Of a stretch of DNA of 6,130 nucleotides, positions 1 to 5,721 are shown piece after piece. The DNA is from Gammaproteobacteria bacterium (lineage in GTDB: Bacteria > Pseudomonadota > Gammaproteobacteria > SZUA-152). The notes beneath the pieces are model-generated. The model did not search any database. It was not told the DNA's origin and saw nothing but the letters and a program-made list of their open reading frames with translations. The stretch spans positions 1-6,130 of the forward strand of contig JANTGX010000134.1 of NCBI GenBank assembly GCA_024762755.1. Direction: 5' to 3'. Position 1 is the stretch's first letter. The number at the start of each line of letters is the position of its first letter. The position numbers were made by a program, and so were the translations under genes.

Positions 1-1
1 G

Positions 2-1033
2 GACATGGCCATGATCAAGGTCGAATACCTCGCACAGCGCCAGCGCGAGACACCCCCCTCCCGACGCACCCGCCTGCTGGCGCGGCTCTCGCGCGGGCTC
101 AACGGCGTCCCGAGGCTGCGTCCGCTGATCCGCCTGCGTAACCGTCTGCCCCTGCTCGCGCGGCTCTCCGAACTCTGGCTGGGGCTGAGCGCCGGGCATC
201 GCTTGCCCGAGCCGGTGGCGCGTCCCTTCCACACCCGGCCGGCGCCGGCGGCCGGGGATTCCGCCCCCGACGGGCCGCCGGGCGAGGTGGTCCTGCTCAT
301 CGACACCTTCAGCGATCACTTCGCCCCGCAGCAGGCCGAGGCGGCCCTCGCCGTGCTGCGCGGCGCCGGTTACGTCGTGCACGTCGCCCGCCCGGCCGCA
401 GAGGACGACACCCCGGCGCGGCCCCTGTGCTGCGGCCGCACCCACATCGCCCACGGCCTGGTGGAGGAGGCCCGCCGGGAGGCGCGGCGCATGCTCGCCG
501 CCCTGCAGCCGCACGTGGCGGCCGGGCGCACGGTGGTGGGGCTGGAGCCTGCCTGTCTGCTGGCCATCCGCGACGACTACCGCTTTCTCGGCCTGGGCGA
601 GGCGGCGGAGCAGGTGGCGGCGCGGGCCATTCTGTTCGAGGAGTTCATCGCCCGCGAGATCAGCGCCAAACGCTTCCGCCCCGAACTCAAGCCCCTGGAC
701 ACGGGCGGCCAGCCGGTGCTGGTGCACGGCCATTGTCATCAGAAGGCGGTGGGGGCCATGAAATCCATGCGCAAGGTGCTGAAGGCCATTCCGGAGCTGA
801 AGTTCGAGCTCATCGACAGCACCTGCTGCGGCATGGCCGGCAGCTTCGGCGTGGAGGCGGAACACGCCGACCTCGGCCGGCAGATGGCCGAGCTCTCCCT
901 GCTGCCGGCTCTGCGCGAGAAACCCGCGGCGCGCGTGGTGGCCAACGGCTTCTCCTGCCGGCACCAGATCCGCGAGGGGGTGGATCGCCCCGCCGAGCAC
1001 ATCGCCTGCCTGCTGCGCGAGGCCATGGCCTGA
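2..1033 (+). CDS. FAD-linked oxidase / Fe-S binding protein, C-terminal part (D-lactate dehydrogenase/YdiJ type), 5' partial
   Basis: This is the last 343 codons of a gene that begins left of the window. An ATG at 5 is not the real start: the frame is open to the edge, and the first residues (DMAMIKVE) match the stretch that follows the second ferredoxin-like cysteine motif (CPTGVDM..MK.E) in proteins of roughly 950-1000 residues. Those proteins carry an N-terminal FAD domain, a 4Fe-4S domain and a C-terminal cysteine-rich domain. What remains is the cysteine-rich (CCG) part: LCCGRT (Cys codons at 428 and 431), LEPACLL, HGHCHQKA (Cys at 734), STCCGMAGSFG (Cys at 824 and 827) and SCRHQI (Cys at 956). 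Such enzymes oxidise 2-hydroxyacids such as D-lactate or 2-hydroxyglutarate and feed electrons to a respiratory acceptor; the substrate here cannot be told. The region after the Fe-S motif is arginine-rich. It converges on the hydrogenase operon and has no evident link to it. The family call is firm, the substrate is open. Confidence 0.85.
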   Translation, partial: DMAMIKVEYLAQRQRETPPSRRTRLLARLSRGLNGVPRLRPLIRLRNRLPLLARLSELWLGLSAGHRLPEPVARPFHTRPAPAAGDSAPDGPPGEVVLLIDTFSDHFAPQQAEAALAVLRGAGYVVHVARPAAEDDTPARPLCCGRTHIAHGLVEEARREARRMLAALQPHVAAGRTVVGLEPACLLAIRDDYRFLGLGEAAEQVAARAILFEEFIAREISAKRFRPELKPLDTGGQPVLVHGHCHQKAVGAMKSMRKVLKAIPELKFELIDSTCCGMAGSFGVEAEHADLGRQMAELSLLPALREKPAARVVANGFSCRHQIREGVDRPAEHIACLLREAMA

Positions 1034-1049
1034 GCGCAACGCTCAGGCC
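1027..1049. terminator. Perfect stem-loop between convergent genes, probable bidirectional transcription barrier
   Basis: The arms GGCCTGAGCG (1027-1036) and CGCTCAGGCC (1040-1049) are exact reverse complements around a three-base loop, CAA. The left arm contains the TGA stop of the upstream plus-strand gene (1031-1033). The structure ends 11 bases before the stop of the convergent hyaC gene at 1060, so it could form in transcripts from either side. Neither strand has a T-run after the stem, so it is not a textbook intrinsic terminator. It may act as a weak terminator, as a 3'-end stabiliser, or together with Rho. Confidence 0.55.
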
Positions 1050-1059
1050 GCGGCGGGAT

Positions 1060-1776
1060 TCACTCGGCGTCGGTGTCGACGCGGCGGTTGTCCTTGAACA
1101 TGCGCCAGCCGCTGATCATGGTGCTGATCATGGACTGGCGGGACATGATGTCCTCACGGATGGCGACATAGACGTGCACGATGATGAAGCACACCAGGAC
1201 CCACATGACCAGGTGGTGCCAGGTGTGCACGTCCTGGCTCTGGCCGAACAGGGGGATCACCCAGGCGCTGAACCACTGAAACTGCCAGGAGTCCATGCCC
1301 GTCCCCTCGCCGTAGAGGGCGAAGCCCGTCACGATCATGAAGATCACGGACCACAGGAACAGGAAGTGCATGCTCAGCGTCGCCAGGGGATTGTGACCCT
1401 CGTACTTGCGCGGCTCCCGGGCGACGAAGGCATACCACTTGATCTCGTGCCAGACCCCGTCCCAGAAACGGCCGCTGAACAGCGGCGGCAGGAACAGCTG
1501 CCGCGCGTGCGCATTGCCCATCACCGCCCAGTAGAGGCGGAACAGCAGGCCGATGGCGAGGATGTAGCCGGCGCTGAAATGGGTGAAACGCAGGTAACCC
1601 ATGAGGAAGTGGTCGCTGGCCTCGCCCGGCAGGGTGGGGAAGGGACTGGCGATGAAATACCCCGTGAGCGCCAGTAGCGTGATGGCCAGGGCATTGATCC
1701 AGTGCCACAGGCGCAGCGGCGCTTCGTAGACGTAGACGGCGGGTTCGCTGTGGCTGATGTGGCTTTCGCTGCTCAT
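1060..1776 (-). CDS. hyaC: Ni/Fe-hydrogenase b-type cytochrome subunit (membrane anchor, quinone-reducing)
   Basis: A 238-residue integral membrane protein of the HyaC/HupC/HoxZ family, full length for the family. It binds b haem in the inner membrane, anchors the hydrogenase heterodimer on the periplasmic face and passes electrons from the small subunit to the quinone pool. Four hydrophobic segments are visible at about residues 27-48, 64-86, 131-154 and 185-206. Candidate haem ligands are H25 (RLWHW), H66 (RFTHFSAGY), H187 or H188 (TWHHLVMW) and H201 (VHVYVAIRED). The stretch from REDIMSRQSM to ISGWR, residues 207-225, is a family hallmark. The ATG at 1776 has a GGGGGAG ribosome site a few bases upstream. 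The gene starts 25 bases after the hupE stop and is the last gene of the operon before the convergent neighbour. No hyaE or hyaF homologue follows it. Confidence 0.95.
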   Translation of the reverse strand: MSSESHISHSEPAVYVYEAPLRLWHWINALAITLLALTGYFIASPFPTLPGEASDHFLMGYLRFTHFSAGYILAIGLLFRLYWAVMGNAHARQLFLPPLFSGRFWDGVWHEIKWYAFVAREPRKYEGHNPLATLSMHFLFLWSVIFMIVTGFALYGEGTGMDSWQFQWFSAWVIPLFGQSQDVHTWHHLVMWVLVCFIIVHVYVAIREDIMSRQSMISTMISGWRMFKDNRRVDTDAE

Positions 1777-1801
1777 GGTGTCTCCCCCGGTGTGGTCGGT
1801 T

Positions 1802-2377
1802 TCAGGCGCCGAGCAGCAGCCAGGCGCCCAGTCCCCCCGCGGCGGCGCCGGCCAGGCGCAGCCAGCCCTGGCCGCGGTGGCGCAGGGCCAGGCGGCCGAG
1901 GGCGAGCCCGGTCAGCTGCAGCGCGGCGGTGGTGAGAAGGAAGCCCAGGGCATAGGCGCCCGGGTGGGCGGACAGGGGCAGTTCCAGGCCGTGGGCCTGG
2001 CCGTGGTAGAGGGCGAACAGGCCGATCAGGGGCAGCAGGCCGCCGGCGCGCGTGCCCCCGGCGAGGAGCAGTCCGCCCAGCACCAGCACCGACAGGGCGA
2101 TGCCCGTCTCGAGGCCCGGCAGCGCCACGCCGCCCCAGCCGAGGAGGGCGCCGCCGGCCATGGCGACGAGGAACACGGCGAGGGGGCGCCAGGCCGGCGC
2201 GCCCCGCTGCCGGCTCGCCCACAGGCCGACGGCCAGCATGGCCGCCAGGTGGTCGAGGCCGAGGAGGGGGTGGGCGAGGCCGCTGGCCAGGCCCTGCACG
2301 TCATGGCCGGTGTGGGCCAGGGCGGTGGTGGAGGCGCCGAGGGCCAGCAGGGCGGTGAGGGTTCGCAGCAGGTTCAT
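1802..2377 (-). CDS. hupE: HupE/UreJ family protein, probable nickel permease
   Basis: A 191-residue protein with a cleavable signal peptide (hydrophobic residues 7-20, likely cut after A21 in TALA/HTGHD) followed by about six hydrophobic segments. It has the two family signatures: HPLLGLDHLAAMLAVG at residues 36-51 and HGQAHGLE at 125-132, plus E90 in the GLETGIALSVLVLGG segment. The histidines, aspartate and glutamates in these motifs are the expected metal contacts. HupE of Rhizobium is known to mediate nickel uptake for hydrogenase synthesis; the same role is inferred here from context. The start at 2377 is supported by an AAGGGAGAA ribosome site and by the signal peptide. The same frame is open far upstream inside hyaB, but that extension is meaningless. 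The gene sits 53 bases after hyaB and 25 before hyaC, a position more often empty because hyaC usually follows hyaB directly. Confidence 0.92.
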   Translation of the reverse strand: MNLLRTLTALLALGASTTALAHTGHDVQGLASGLAHPLLGLDHLAAMLAVGLWASRQRGAPAWRPLAVFLVAMAGGALLGWGGVALPGLETGIALSVLVLGGLLLAGGTRAGGLLPLIGLFALYHGQAHGLELPLSAHPGAYALGFLLTTAALQLTGLALGRLALRHRGQGWLRLAGAAAGGLGAWLLLGA

Positions 2378-2430
2378 GGGTCTTCTCCCTTCCTTTTCGT
2401 TGTCGATGTTCGATACGCGGCAGGCCCGAC

Positions 2431-4227
2431 TCAGCGCACCTTGACCCGCGTCAGTTCTTCGCCGTCCTCGCTCATCACGTGGGTGGAGCAGGCCAGGCAG
2501 GGGTCGAAGCTGTGCAGGGTGCGCAGGATCTCCACCGGTTCCTCGGCGCGTTCCACCTTGGTGTTCATGAGGGCGGCCTCGAAGGCGCCGATGTTGCCCT
2601 CGGCGTCGCGCGGCGAGCCGTTCCAGGTGGTGGGCACCACGCACTGGTAGTTGGCGATCTTGGTGTCGCGGATGTGCAGCCAGTGGCCCAGCGCACCGCG
2701 CGGCGCCTCGGTGAAGCCCACGCCCTTGGCCTCCCGGGGCCAGGTGGACTGCTCCCAGTTGTCCACGTTGGCGGTGGCGCTGTCGCCGGCCTTGAGGTTG
2801 GCCAGCAGCTTGTCCATGAAGTAGCGCATCTGGTCCGCCGCCCACTGCGCCTCCAGGCCGCGCGCCGCGGTGCGCCCCAGGGTGGAGAACAGGGCGGTGA
2901 CGGGCACGTCCAGGGTCTTGAGGACGAAATCGATCTGCTCGGTGATGGCCTCGTGCCCCTGGGCGTAGCCGATGACGTAGCGCGCCAGCGGACCCACCTC
3001 CATGGCGTGGCCGCGCCAGCGCGGGGCCTTGATCCAGGAATACTTGGCGTGCTCGTCGATCTGCTCGATGTGGGTGCGGCTGCCCTTGGTGTTGGGGCCG
3101 AGCTGGTAGTCGGGCTCGGTGATGCCGTCCCACGGGTGCAGGCCCTTCACGCCGTCGGGGTAGCTGTACCAGGAGTGGGGCACCTGTTCCTGGATCTCGT
3201 CCGGGTTGCGCAGGTCCACCTCGTGCACCTCCTTGAGGTTGCCGTCGAGGATGGCGCCGCGCGGCATCATCAGGTTGGCCGCCGAGTAGTCGTTGGCGTG
3301 ATCGGGGATGTCGCCGTAGGAGAGCACGTTCATGCCCGAGATGCCGCCGCCGTACAGCCAGTCCTTGTAGATGCCGGCGATGGCCAGCAGGTCCGGGATG
3401 TAGACGTCGTTGATGAAGGTGCGCGTGGCGTCGATGATGCCGGAGATCTGGTTCAGGTTGACCATGTTGAGGCCGCCCACGGAGCCCGTGCCGTCCACAT
3501 TGATGGGGCAGGGCACGCCGCCCACCAGCCAGTTGGGGTGGGGGTCCTTGCCGCCGAGGATGGCGCGGATCTTCATGATCTCCTTCTGGAAGTCCAGCGC
3601 CTCCAGGTAGTGGGTCACCGCCATCAGGTCGGCCTCGGGCGGCAGCCGGTAGGCGGGGTTGCTCCAGTAGCCGTTCTTGAAGGGACCCAGCTGGCCGGAT
3701 TCGACGAAGCGCTTGATGCGGTTCTGCACGTCGCGGAAGTAGCCGGGCGAGGACTTGGGGTGCCGGGGCGAGACCTGCTTCTGCAGCGCCGAGGTGGCCT
3801 TGGGGTCGGCCTTGAGGGCATTCACCGGGTTCACCCAGTCCAGGGCGTGCAGGTGGTAGAAGTGCACCAGGTGATCGTGGGCCTGCAGGGTGAGCTGCAT
3901 GATGTTGCGGATGGAGTTGGCGTTCTCCGGGATCTGGATGCCCAGGGCGTCTTCCACGGCGCGCACCGAGGTCAGGGCGTGGGTGCCGCTGCACACGCCG
4001 CAGATGCGCTGGGTGAAGGCCCAGGCGTCGCGCGGGTCGCGGCCCTTGAGGATCACCTCCAGGCCGCGCCACATGGTGCCGGTGGAGACCGCGTTGCGGA
4101 TCACGTTGTCCTCGTCCACGTTCACCTCGCAGCGCATGTGGCCCTCGATGCGGGTCACCGGGTCCACCACCACGCGGCGGCCGCTGTCGTCCAGGGTGAA
4201 GCCGTTGGGCGTCTCGTTCACGCTCAT
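2431..4227 (-). CDS. hyaB: [NiFe]-hydrogenase large subunit (catalytic, group 1 uptake)
   Basis: A 598-residue catalytic subunit, full length for membrane-bound uptake hydrogenases, that splits H2 at a Ni-Fe(CN)2CO centre. The four ligands are present: C76 and C79 in the N-terminal RICGVC motif, C577 and C580 in the C-terminal DPCLAC motif. Other active-site residues expected from E. coli HyaB are also present: E28 (RIEGH, proton path), D118, R510 with P509 (EAPRGALGHW) and D575. After H583 a tail of 15 residues (VMSEDGEELTRVKVR) remains; in this family the maturation endopeptidase removes it once nickel is inserted, and hyaD lies divergently nearby. There is no signal peptide of its own; export is expected in complex with the Tat-bearing small subunit. 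The ATG at 4227 overlaps the hyaA stop (ATGA), with AAAGGAG inside the hyaA end as ribosome site, so the two subunits are probably translationally coupled. Confidence 0.98.
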   Translation of the reverse strand: MSVNETPNGFTLDDSGRRVVVDPVTRIEGHMRCEVNVDEDNVIRNAVSTGTMWRGLEVILKGRDPRDAWAFTQRICGVCSGTHALTSVRAVEDALGIQIPENANSIRNIMQLTLQAHDHLVHFYHLHALDWVNPVNALKADPKATSALQKQVSPRHPKSSPGYFRDVQNRIKRFVESGQLGPFKNGYWSNPAYRLPPEADLMAVTHYLEALDFQKEIMKIRAILGGKDPHPNWLVGGVPCPINVDGTGSVGGLNMVNLNQISGIIDATRTFINDVYIPDLLAIAGIYKDWLYGGGISGMNVLSYGDIPDHANDYSAANLMMPRGAILDGNLKEVHEVDLRNPDEIQEQVPHSWYSYPDGVKGLHPWDGITEPDYQLGPNTKGSRTHIEQIDEHAKYSWIKAPRWRGHAMEVGPLARYVIGYAQGHEAITEQIDFVLKTLDVPVTALFSTLGRTAARGLEAQWAADQMRYFMDKLLANLKAGDSATANVDNWEQSTWPREAKGVGFTEAPRGALGHWLHIRDTKIANYQCVVPTTWNGSPRDAEGNIGAFEAALMNTKVERAEEPVEILRTLHSFDPCLACSTHVMSEDGEELTRVKVR

Positions 4228-5294
4228 TTCTCGTCTCCTTTGTGCTGCGCCCGCTTGATGGCGCTGACCGCCAGGTGGGCCGCGGTGGCGGCGCCGACCA
4301 CGCCGGCGGCGGTCATGCCCACCCGGTCGGCGTTGCTCTCGATGCCGAACTGGTTGATGGTCGTGAGGCGGTCATAGAAGCTGCCCTTGTCCCAGAAACC
4401 CTCCTCGGAACAGCCGATGCAGCCGTGACCGGACTGGATGGGGAAGGAGGTGCCGGCGTTCCAGCGGATGGTGGAGCAGGCGTTGTAGGTGGTGGGGCCC
4501 TTGCAGCCCATCTTGTACAGGCAATAGCCCTTGCGCGCGCTGTCGTCGTCCCAGTGCTCGACGAACTGGCCGGCGTCGAAGTGCGGCCGGCGATAGCACT
4601 TGTCGTGGATGCGCTGGCTGTAGAACATCTTCGGCCGCCCCTGGCGGTCCAGCTCGGGGAAGCGCTCGAAGGTGAGGATGTAGGTCACCACCGCGGTCAT
4701 CACCTCGGCGATGGGCGGGCAGCCCGGCACCTTGATGATGGGCTTGTCGGTGATCACCTTGTGCACCGGCGTGGCCCGGGTGGGGTTGGGGTGCGCCGCC
4801 TGCACGCAGCCGTGCGAGGCGCAGGAGCCCCAGGAGATGATGGCCTTGGCGTGCTCGCTGGCGTGGCGCAGCTGCTCGACGAAGGGCTTGCCGCCGACGA
4901 TGCAGTACATGCCGTCCTCGTTGAGGGGCGGATTGCCCTCCACGGCGACGATGTAGTTGCCTTTGTACTTGTCGATGGTCTCCTCGATGATGGCCTCCGC
5001 CTGCTGCCCCGCCGAGGCCATGAGGGTGTCGTCGTAGTCCAGCGAGATCATGGACAGCACCACGTCCTTGGCCAGGGGGTGCGCCGAGCGGATGAAGGAC
5101 TCCGAGCAGCAGGTGCACTCCAGGCCGTGCAGCCACAGCACGGGGATGCGCGGCTTGGTCTCCATGGCCTCGGCGATGCGCGGCACGAAGGCCGGCCCCA
5201 GTCCCAGGGCGCTGGCGGTCAGCGTGCAGAATTTCAGGAAACTGCGCCGGGTGATGCCCTGGCGGCGCATCACGTCGTAGAAGCTCTCGGTCAT
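4224..5294 (-). CDS. hyaA: [NiFe]-hydrogenase small subunit, Tat-exported, oxygen-tolerant six-Cys type
   Basis: A 356-residue electron-transfer subunit. The N-terminus has a Tat signal (TRRSFLK, R16-R17) with likely cleavage after A43 (AEA/METKP). The proximal cluster region carries six cysteines, C60, C62, C63, C158, C163 and C192. With the 43-residue leader removed these are 17, 19, 20, 115, 120 and 149, exactly the E. coli Hyd-1 positions; the extra 19 and 120 define the [4Fe-3S] cluster of oxygen-tolerant enzymes. Distal ligands are H230, C233, C258, C264; medial ligands are C273, C292, C295. A C-terminal hydrophobic helix (about 325-346) followed by a basic tail anchors it next to HyaC. 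The start at 5294 is chosen for the Tat leader and a GGGGAGAG ribosome site; the frame is open up to 5858, but that part lacks meaning and crosses hyaD. It is the first gene of the operon, with a predicted sigma-54 promoter at 5353-5368. Confidence 0.98.
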   Translation of the reverse strand: MTESFYDVMRRQGITRRSFLKFCTLTASALGLGPAFVPRIAEAMETKPRIPVLWLHGLECTCCSESFIRSAHPLAKDVVLSMISLDYDDTLMASAGQQAEAIIEETIDKYKGNYIVAVEGNPPLNEDGMYCIVGGKPFVEQLRHASEHAKAIISWGSCASHGCVQAAHPNPTRATPVHKVITDKPIIKVPGCPPIAEVMTAVVTYILTFERFPELDRQGRPKMFYSQRIHDKCYRRPHFDAGQFVEHWDDDSARKGYCLYKMGCKGPTTYNACSTIRWNAGTSFPIQSGHGCIGCSEEGFWDKGSFYDRLTTINQFGIESNADRVGMTAAGVVGAATAAHLAVSAIKRAQHKGDEK

Positions 5295-5352
5295 GGTCTC
5301 TCCCCTGTCGGTGGTGGGTCCGCCCCGTCGGTCCTGTCCCTGGCGAAGGCAT

Positions 5353-5368
5353 AGCAAGGAGCCTGCCA
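5353..5368 (-). promoter_or_regulatory. Predicted sigma-54 (-24/-12) promoter of hyaA
   Basis: Read on the minus strand, TGGCAGGCTCCTTGCT differs from the consensus TGGCACGNNNNTTGCW at only one position. The invariant GG (5367-5366) and GC (5355-5354) are separated by exactly 10 bases. Counting from the -12 base, transcription would start near 5342, giving a leader of about 48 bases before the hyaA ATG. Sigma-54 promoters are known for hydrogenase operons of other Proteobacteria, where a HoxA/HupR-type NtrC-family activator is needed. No such activator gene lies in this window. Confidence 0.75.
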
Positions 5369-5387
5369 GGTGACGTGTTCGACGGAA

Positions 5388-5400
5388 AATCAAGGTCTTG
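5388..5400 (+). promoter_or_regulatory. Candidate IHF binding site upstream of hyaA promoter
   Basis: AATCAAGGTCTTG matches the IHF consensus WATCAANNNNTTR at every defined position. An A-run (5386-5389) overlaps its left end. Its centre lies about 52 bases upstream of the predicted hyaA start, where IHF commonly bends DNA to bring a distant activator to sigma-54 polymerase. Binding is inferred from sequence and position only. Confidence 0.55.
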
Positions 5401-5463
5401 CAGGCCTTGGGGTGCGCCCGGGAAGACGCCGGGGTGGAAGGCCCCTTGCGGCCCGTGCCCCCA

Positions 5464-5490
5464 GACCGGAAGGGGACTTTGCAGCCGGTC
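5464..5490. repeat. Inverted repeat, possible activator site for hyaA
   Basis: GACCGG (5464-5469) and CCGGTC (5485-5490) are reverse complements separated by 15 bases, 21 bases centre to centre, which is two helical turns. The pair is centred about 135 bases upstream of the predicted hyaA start, a normal distance for an enhancer-type activator. Six-base arms in GC-rich DNA can arise by chance, so this is a weak call. Confidence 0.25.
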
Positions 5491-5555
5491 CGGGCGAATC
5501 CCACCGCCATACCTGACCCACCCGGGCCCTGCCGGGCATCGGGCTGAAAGCCATC

Positions 5556-5570
5556 CTTCCGGTTTGGAAG
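5556..5570. repeat. Short inverted repeat, possible activator site for hyaD
   Basis: CTTCC (5556-5560) and GGAAG (5566-5570) flank a five-base spacer, next to the AT-richer patch of the spacer region. The centre is about 130 bases upstream of the predicted hyaD start. The arms are short and do not resemble the 5464-5490 repeat, so a shared activator is not supported by sequence. Confidence 0.2.
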
Positions 5571-5637
5571 ATATTGTGGAAAGCTAGTTGACGGCCTTTG
5601 CCAGCCTTGCCGCCGGGGAATGCCCGCCAGCCCTCGT

Positions 5638-5655
5638 GAAACGGAGACCCGTTTC
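5638..5655. repeat. Perfect 7-bp palindrome just upstream of hyaD promoter, possible operator
   Basis: GAAACGG (5638-5644) and CCGTTTC (5649-5655) are exact reverse complements around AGAC. The repeat ends 12 bases before the -24 GG of the hyaD promoter and is centred near -46. This is close for a sigma-54 activator but reasonable for a second regulator; it could also be a hairpin in read-through RNA. Confidence 0.35.
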
Positions 5656-5666
5656 GAGAATCGGGG

Positions 5667-5682
5667 CGGCACGCAACTTGCC
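5667..5682 (+). promoter_or_regulatory. Predicted sigma-54 (-24/-12) promoter of hyaD
   Basis: CGGCACGCAACTTGCC matches TGGCACGNNNNTTGCW except at its two outermost bases, including the complete GGCACG and TTGC blocks. GG (5668-5669) and GC (5680-5681) are separated by exactly 10 bases. The predicted start is near 5693, leaving a 29-base leader before the hyaD ATG. It would drive hyaD and any maturation genes beyond the right edge. Confidence 0.75.
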
Positions 5683-5721
5683 AGTGGCAGGAACAAAAGC
5701 GGGGAGAAGGCAGGGGGAGCC

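Larger units (their letters stand above)
5295..5721. other. Divergent hyaA-hyaD intergenic regulatory region
   Basis: This 427-base stretch separates the two divergent genes and holds no convincing coding region: the short open frames in it show no recognisable protein and no good ribosome sites. It contains a sigma-54 promoter at each end, an IHF-consensus site near the hyaA end and several inverted repeats in between (listed separately). An AT-richer patch at about 5561-5592 stands out in the otherwise GC-rich spacer. The roughly 300 bases between the two promoters are long enough for shared or separate upstream activator sites. Confidence 0.85.

Noticed and set aside
2..1033. Functional link between the FAD/Fe-S oxidoreductase and the hydrogenase.
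   Set aside because: The genes are convergent and separated by a hairpin; nothing but adjacency suggests a shared electron path.
427..1677. A 416-codon plus-strand frame spanning the end of the Fe-S protein and the antisense of hyaC.
   Set aside because: It is out of frame with the recognisable protein on the same strand and antisense to HyaC; low-complexity composition, no motifs.
1802..4072. A single 756-codon minus-strand frame that would join an N-terminal extension to HupE.
   Set aside because: Only the last 191 codons make sense (signal peptide plus HupE motifs, with a ribosome site before 2377). The rest is an out-of-frame reading of hyaB.
2479..4377. A 632-codon open frame on the plus strand antisense to hyaB.
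   Set aside because: It has the His/Val/Gly/Ala-rich composition of a shadow frame in GC-rich DNA, no recognisable domain, and lies opposite an unmistakable hydrogenase large subunit.
4242..5354. A 370-codon plus-strand open frame antisense to hyaA.
   Set aside because: Same shadow-frame composition, no family resemblance; the opposite strand encodes all the cluster ligands of HyaA.
5588..5593. TTGACG as a sigma-70 -35 box for hyaD.
   Set aside because: No acceptable -10 sequence at 16-18 bases downstream (the region is CGCCGG), whereas a strong sigma-54 element lies closer to the gene.
5679..5689. Dyad TGCCA-G-TGGCA overlapping the hyaD -12 region.
   Set aside because: Half of it is the sigma-54 -12 element itself, so the symmetry is likely incidental.
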